53,650 nucleotides of DNA from a virus. Made by a program: the position numbers and the translations under genes. The notes under the pieces were generated by a model that was not told where the DNA came from, did not search any database, and was given only the letters and a program-made list of their open reading frames with translations. Of this stretch, positions 49,389 to 53,650 are shown piece by piece (position 1 is the first letter of the stretch; every line of letters starts with the position of its first letter). Location of the stretch: the IMG/VR virus record IMGVR_UViG_3300027792_000023, positions 1 to 53,650 of that record, one strand, 5' to 3'.

Positions 49389-49854
49389 TAGAGAACTCCC
49401 GAACACAGACAAAATAATCGCTCTAATGCGCGAGTCTGTAAAAAAAGATCCAGTAATAAAAGAAAAATTCAAAGAGTATGGCGTTTCTATCAGCGAAATA
49501 GACGATATCCCTGTTTGTTTTTGTGATCTTGATGTTTCTGCAAAAACAAAAGATAAGAAAATTTACCTAAATATTGGAATGTTGTTTGACAGGAACATCA
49601 ATCCAACACATTATTTGATTCACGAATTAATACACTTTCTACAACAAAAAACCGGGTTAAATAAAAATGAATCCGATACAGAAGATTATTTGGACAAAGA
49701 AAGTGAAAAAGAGGCATTTCAAGCACAAGTAGATTACAAAAAAAGAGATGAAGGCGAACACGGCGCAGAGGAATATGTCGACGGGTTACTGGATCATCAC
49801 GGACTTAGTGGCAAAAAACGAAAAAATAAGAAAAAAGAATTAATGGACGAATAA
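49339..49854 (+). CDS. Zincin-type metallopeptidase
   Basis: 171 residues; site CGGAGC. The motif HYLIHELIHFLQQ contains HExxH (HELIH, residues about 95-99), followed about 25 residues later by EKEAFQAQ, where a third zinc ligand or structural Glu is usual. The arrangement resembles small SprT- or ImmA-like zincins. The C-terminus is very basic. A substrate cannot be inferred; it lies among virion genes just before the fibre. The 50-base overlap with the previous gene leaves some doubt on the exact start. Confidence 0.7.
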   Translation: MRRLSIREPATLKRISSRELPNTDKIIALMRESVKKDPVIKEKFKEYGVSISEIDDIPVCFCDLDVSAKTKDKKIYLNIGMLFDRNINPTHYLIHELIHFLQQKTGLNKNESDTEDYLDKESEKEAFQAQVDYKKRDEGEHGAEEYVDGLLDHHGLSGKKRKNKKKELMDE

Positions 49855-49855
49855 C

Positions 49856-51271
49856 GTGCGAATACCAATTTGTAATTATAATATAGATGCACAGTGGCGT
49901 ATTAGCTCCGATGGATATTTGTATCGAGAGAACACAAATATCGGAATTGGAACAAGTACGCCCGATGAAAGATTGGTGGTAGATGGAGTAGTAAGTTTAG
50001 GATACGAATCAACTCCGGATATTACAGATTTGCACGGAAAACTGTATGTTAATTCGGCTGGGGAGTTGCATTTCCTTAGTGCAACCCTAGGGGACATAAA
50101 CTTAAACTCCATTAGTGACTACGAACTTGCTTCAGTATCCAACGGCAGGTGGGCCGAACTTAACTCTCAAACTCAGGATTTGCGAACTGCTTGTGATGGG
50201 TATGGCGCTCCGGACACCACCATAATAGATGCACATTGGGCCGAGCTAAATAATCAAACCCAAAATCTTAGGGATGCTTGCGACGGATATGCCTCGGGCC
50301 TAACAGCAGATCTAAATTGGGCAGAGTTAAATACACAAACACAAGCGCTCCGAAATGCTTGTGACGGTTATAGTGATTTAATAACCGGCATAGAAGATCT
50401 GGAAGTAGAGCATTATCAACAGCAGAATGATATTCTGGTTACTATAATCAAAGATTTAGATGGTTATGCTTTAGACACCACAGTAGACTCCAATTGGGCA
50501 GAACTAAACAATCAAACGCAGGAGCTTAGAGATACTTGCGATGGATATGCTACCACTATCGCAGTTGAAGCAAACTGGGCCGAGTTAAATGATCAGACCC
50601 AGAACCTCAGAAACGCCTGTGACGGTTACGGCGCACCAGATACCACTACAATAGATGCTCATTGGGCTGAACTAAACAACCAAACACAGCAACTAAGAAA
50701 CGCGGCCGATGGTTATGCTCTTGATTCAACTGTGGATTCAAATTGGATTGAAAATATTTCGCAGTCACAGGACATTAGAGACTCCTTAGATGGGTATGCG
50801 CTACTGGATGGCAGCAAAAACTTCGATCTTATTAAGTTTGACCAATCACAAATAAAGCCTGCTGGTGACGGATTAGTTTTGCGAAACTCCGCAGGTGATG
50901 GATATATGACTCTTTTAACCACCGGTGACCTAGAAATAAACGGTGGCATAAATAATCCAGTTGTTACCTATACACCGGTTGGGACAACCCAAGAAATAAA
51001 CCTAAACAATAGTAATAGTTTTATATTAGACCTGGGTAGTGCGGCAGGCAATGTTTCGTTAAATTTTTTTGGTGAAAGGGCTGGATCTAGCTTCTTCATA
51101 GTTGTAATACAAGACTCCGCAGTAGCAGTTGATGTTGTGTGGCAAAACAATGTGCTATGGTCTGATGGTGTTACTCCGGTTATTTCTACTGGTGCTGCGA
51201 CAAGAGATTGCATTTCGTTTATTTTTGACGGTAGCTATTTCTACGGTAGCATCGGTAAGAATTTTAGTTAA
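49856..51271 (+). CDS. Tail-fibre protein with WAELNxQTQ repeats (copy 2)
   Basis: 471 residues from a GTG start two bases after the previous stop. N-terminus with NIGIGTSTPDERLVVDGVV (a fibre phrase), then seven copies of a roughly 30-residue unit, WAELNNQTQNLRDACDGYA, some joined by APDTTTIDAH linkers, and a C-terminal domain homologous to that of 42818 (AAGNVSLNFFGERAG ... FYGSIGKNFS). The repeats are likely to form a long trimeric shaft. The difference in repeat number between the copies shows expansion or contraction. Confidence 0.82.
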   Translation: MRIPICNYNIDAQWRISSDGYLYRENTNIGIGTSTPDERLVVDGVVSLGYESTPDITDLHGKLYVNSAGELHFLSATLGDINLNSISDYELASVSNGRWAELNSQTQDLRTACDGYGAPDTTIIDAHWAELNNQTQNLRDACDGYASGLTADLNWAELNTQTQALRNACDGYSDLITGIEDLEVEHYQQQNDILVTIIKDLDGYALDTTVDSNWAELNNQTQELRDTCDGYATTIAVEANWAELNDQTQNLRNACDGYGAPDTTTIDAHWAELNNQTQQLRNAADGYALDSTVDSNWIENISQSQDIRDSLDGYALLDGSKNFDLIKFDQSQIKPAGDGLVLRNSAGDGYMTLLTTGDLEINGGINNPVVTYTPVGTTQEINLNNSNSFILDLGSAAGNVSLNFFGERAGSSFFIVVIQDSAVAVDVVWQNNVLWSDGVTPVISTGAATRDCISFIFDGSYFYGSIGKNFS

Positions 51272-51283
51272 GGTGAATAAATA

Positions 51284-51925
51284 ATGAAAGGTATTATTTA
51301 TTTGGCAGCTGATACAACTAACGATTTACAATATGTTGGACAAACTGTTCGTACACTTGAAAAAAGAAAACAAGGTGGTTATAATTCATACTTTCAAAAT
51401 GCCATAAATCATCACGGTGATAAAATAGTATGGGATATAATTGGAGAGTTTGAAGAATCAGAACTGGATTTAATAGAACGTTGTTATATTTATAGTTTAG
51501 ATACAGTTTATCCTAACGGATATAATTTTGACAGCGGTGGTTGTAAGCATAAACATATGTCTGAATCATCACGAAAGAAAATGAGTGAATCAAATAAGGG
51601 CAAAATAATATCAGATGAAACCAAACGCAAATTAAGTGAAGCAGCAAAAGGCAGAAAACACTCTGAAGAAACAAAAAGAAAAATTAGTGAGTCACTTAAT
51701 GGCAAAACTCACACTGATGATCGAAAATTAAAAATGTCAATTGCTGATGGTGGTAAATTGTTTTGCGTATATGATTTACAAGAAAATTTTATAGGTTTGT
51801 GGATAAATCAAGCAAAATGTGCTAGGGACCTAGGATTACTAAGAACATCAATTAATAATTGTCTTAATAATAAAAGAAAAACTCACCACAACTATACTTT
51901 TCGATACTTAGTAGAGAATAAATAA
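51284..51925 (+). CDS. GIY-YIG homing endonuclease
   Basis: 213 residues. GIY-YIG catalytic domain at residues 3-90 (GIIYLAADTTNDLQYVGQT, later NHHGDKIVWDIIGEF and IERCYIYSLDT). NUMOD3-type repeats follow (SDETKRKLSEAAKGRKHSEE, TKRKISESLNGK), then a C-terminal IENR1/NUMOD1-like helix-turn-helix (WINQAKCARDLGLLRTSINN). It is inserted exactly between the fibre stop and the adhesin start. Copy 1 of this pair (43588) lacks it. Confidence 0.92.
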   Translation: MKGIIYLAADTTNDLQYVGQTVRTLEKRKQGGYNSYFQNAINHHGDKIVWDIIGEFEESELDLIERCYIYSLDTVYPNGYNFDSGGCKHKHMSESSRKKMSESNKGKIISDETKRKLSEAAKGRKHSEETKRKISESLNGKTHTDDRKLKMSIADGGKLFCVYDLQENFIGLWINQAKCARDLGLLRTSINNCLNNKRKTHHNYTFRYLVENK

Positions 51926-53650
51926 ATGCTTTATACTAAAAACTTTAATATAGATACTCCAAATCCAACTTTTGAGGTATTTCAAAAAGGTAGCACCAGT
52001 GGAGTTGCTAACCTATCTCGCGATCTCACTATAAACGGTACCACTGTTAGTCCCACCTTGCTTTATTATGGGGGAGATGCTAATTCTACTAATTGGACAG
52101 CGCAAATTGGAGAAACTCTGGTTTTGCAAGCCGGTACAGCACCTAGTTATAACCAAGGCAGTCCTTTGCTTGGTACCAATGACGATTCAGTAAAATTTAA
52201 TTCTGGTGGATATTACCGTGCGTCTACTGCTAGTATCGGCGATATTACAACAGAGGATATGGTAGTTGAATGCATTGTCAGAATGTCAGCTTTCCAACCT
52301 CTTGTTCTCTTCGGTCATCGTACCGGAGCAGTGCCTGGTTGGAAGGTTGCAACAACCACTGCTACTAGACTATTTTGTACAATTGGTTCGGGCACCACAC
52401 AAATATCAGCTGGAGTAACCGGAATTCTGACTGCTAACTGTTGGTATCATGTTCTCTTTTTTCTTGACCGTAGTGGTAGCAGTATTTCATATGTTAATGG
52501 GGTAGCTTCTGCTGCAGTTGATATTAGTGCTCTTGTTGCTGCTTCTCTTTCTACTGATGATCTCTTCACTGTTGGTGCTGCTAGTGATGGTGGGAATGCA
52601 TGTGATTGTCCTATTGCACTTCTAGCAATGTGGAAACAGGCTTCCTGGCTTGATACCCATTTACAAGCAGCATTAGCACTTGAAAGATTTAATAAACTGC
52701 TGAACTTAATGCCACAAGTTGCTTTGGGCACCGCGGCACCAACAGCACAAACGCGGGCAAGCGCAACCCACCTAAACAACGCCGGTGAATTGTATAGGGT
52801 TGGTGCAAATTGGCTAAGGGTAGAAAGCCCAGGTTATTTTTGCGAACCAGCAGCTACAAACAAAATACTACAATCACAAGTTTTCCAAAGCGATGGTGTT
52901 TGGACTTTGCTGGACGCGGGTGATACTTTTGGCACTCAGCTGTGTAACGATGCTGACATGGAGGCAGCAACCACAGCAGCTTGGTCCACTACTAATGGAG
53001 CTACTCTTACAAAAGAAACCACAACCCCTCATGGCGGCACTAATTGTTTGCGAGTAGCGCGAGGAACCACAAATAATCCTAACTCATATCAAGTAGTGCT
53101 AACCGTGGGCAAAACCTATTGCGTTACCGGTTGGGCTCGTAGCAATGGTGTTTCTAACCCTTATGTTTATTTGGGTATAGCAACTGGATATGAGTGGGTT
53201 GGAACAACATCAACTGATTGGCAATATTTTACTTTAATTAGAAAGGTAACTGATACTCGTTTAGCTTTAGCTTCTAACGCGACAACTGGTAATTATGTTG
53301 AGTTTGATGATATTAAACTATACGAAGTCACAGAAACTGCACCAAATAAAGAATTAGAGTCAAGTGGCTTGGTTCCTGATTCCACCAACGGAATCCACGG
53401 ATTTACGCAAGCAGTTATTCTTACTGCTGTTAATCATACTTTATCTGTGTATGCTAAAGCCGGCGCGCAAAACTGGATATATTTGAGTGATGATACAGTT
53501 GCAAATGCTACCTGTTACTTTGACCTTGGTACTGGTGTTGTTGGAAAAACTTTAGCCGCAAAGCTGAATGAACTCGGACACGAAGTGATGATTGGAACCA
53601 GAAGTGTTTCTGAAACAATGGCTAAAACTGAAACTGATATGATGGGAAGT
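51926..53650 (+). CDS. Tail adhesin with LamG-like and carbohydrate-binding-like domains (3' partial)
   Basis: 575 codons, open to the last base. N-terminus MLYTKNFNIDTPNPTFEVFQ. Residues about 80-240 form a concanavalin/LamG-like domain (DSVKFNSGGYYRASTASIGD, NCWYHVLFFLDRSGSSISYV). Residues about 345-530 form a carbohydrate-binding-like jelly roll (SYQVVLTVGKTYCVTGWARS, FDDIKLYEVTE) with TLSVYAKAGAQNWIYLSDDT. Likely a receptor-binding protein. From about 53543 the protein abruptly reads GKTLAAKLNELGHEVMIGTR, which is the dinucleotide-binding start of an F420/NAD(P)-type reductase, not a fibre; see findings. Confidence 0.72.
   Translation, partial: MLYTKNFNIDTPNPTFEVFQKGSTSGVANLSRDLTINGTTVSPTLLYYGGDANSTNWTAQIGETLVLQAGTAPSYNQGSPLLGTNDDSVKFNSGGYYRASTASIGDITTEDMVVECIVRMSAFQPLVLFGHRTGAVPGWKVATTTATRLFCTIGSGTTQISAGVTGILTANCWYHVLFFLDRSGSSISYVNGVASAAVDISALVAASLSTDDLFTVGAASDGGNACDCPIALLAMWKQASWLDTHLQAALALERFNKLLNLMPQVALGTAAPTAQTRASATHLNNAGELYRVGANWLRVESPGYFCEPAATNKILQSQVFQSDGVWTLLDAGDTFGTQLCNDADMEAATTAAWSTTNGATLTKETTTPHGGTNCLRVARGTTNNPNSYQVVLTVGKTYCVTGWARSNGVSNPYVYLGIATGYEWVGTTSTDWQYFTLIRKVTDTRLALASNATTGNYVEFDDIKLYEVTETAPNKELESSGLVPDSTNGIHGFTQAVILTAVNHTLSVYAKAGAQNWIYLSDDTVANATCYFDLGTGVVGKTLAAKLNELGHEVMIGTRSVSETMAKTETDMMGS

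Noticed and set aside
1-53650. tRNA genes, integrase or attachment sites
   Set aside because: I looked for cloverleaf-like GC stems ending in CCA and for recombinase motifs and saw none; a tRNA search program would be decisive.

Overview
The window looks like the morphogenesis region of a large tailed double-stranded DNA bacteriophage (Caudoviricetes). It is AT-rich, every convincing gene is on the + strand, genes overlap or abut, and TAA, TAG and TGA all serve as stops, so the code is standard. Recognisable landmarks are a portal protein interrupted by an intein, a prohead protease fused to a scaffold, an HK97-type major capsid protein, and repetitive tail-fibre and adhesin genes. The host cannot be named. 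No tRNA, CRISPR array or integrase was seen.

Layout. (1) 1-1840: the intein and the C-terminal part of the portal. (2) 1850-32701: a long head-assembly and cargo block between portal and capsid. It holds a 2,602-residue multidomain protein (2885-10693), a Dps-like ferritin, many small proteins sharing a helical motif (LAxxLDxxG...), the prohead protease/scaffold (18143-21817), and three large proteins with hydrophobic segments and peptidoglycan-binding-like repeats that may be ejected with the DNA. (3) 32811-35433: a decoration-like protein, a homing endonuclease and the major capsid protein, with hairpin terminators. (4) 35663-40267: two HNH endonucleases, a DNA methyltransferase-like protein, a GNAT-like protein and two small unknowns. 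(5) 40379-43588: first tail-fibre group, followed by a decayed adhesin gene. (6) 43977-45267: a small membrane protein, a calcineurin-like phosphoesterase and a cold-shock protein. (7) 45291-53650: virion proteins, a coiled-coil/membrane protein, a zincin and the second tail-fibre/adhesin group, with the adhesin running off the window.

The most unusual content is the 2,602-residue protein. It strings together a topoisomerase IB, an M15-like peptidoglycan peptidase, a 2H phosphoesterase, a CCA-adding tRNA nucleotidyltransferase with an HD domain, an unknown helical module and two copies of an unknown domain, each behind arrays of a 28-residue repeat. The modules are separated by an almost invariant five-residue motif, LSKRA. 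The motif recurs in other proteins of the block, in one case at residues 5-9. My inference is that LSKRA is a processing or packaging signal read by the prohead protease encoded in the same block, and that the modules are enzymes packaged in the head and delivered into the cell.

A 14-base motif, AATCTATCAATATT, is repeated exactly in three intergenic gaps upstream of gene groups and is the best promoter candidate. Homing elements are very dense: one intein and nine free-standing endonucleases of HNH, LAGLIDADG and GIY-YIG types, about 16 percent of the window.
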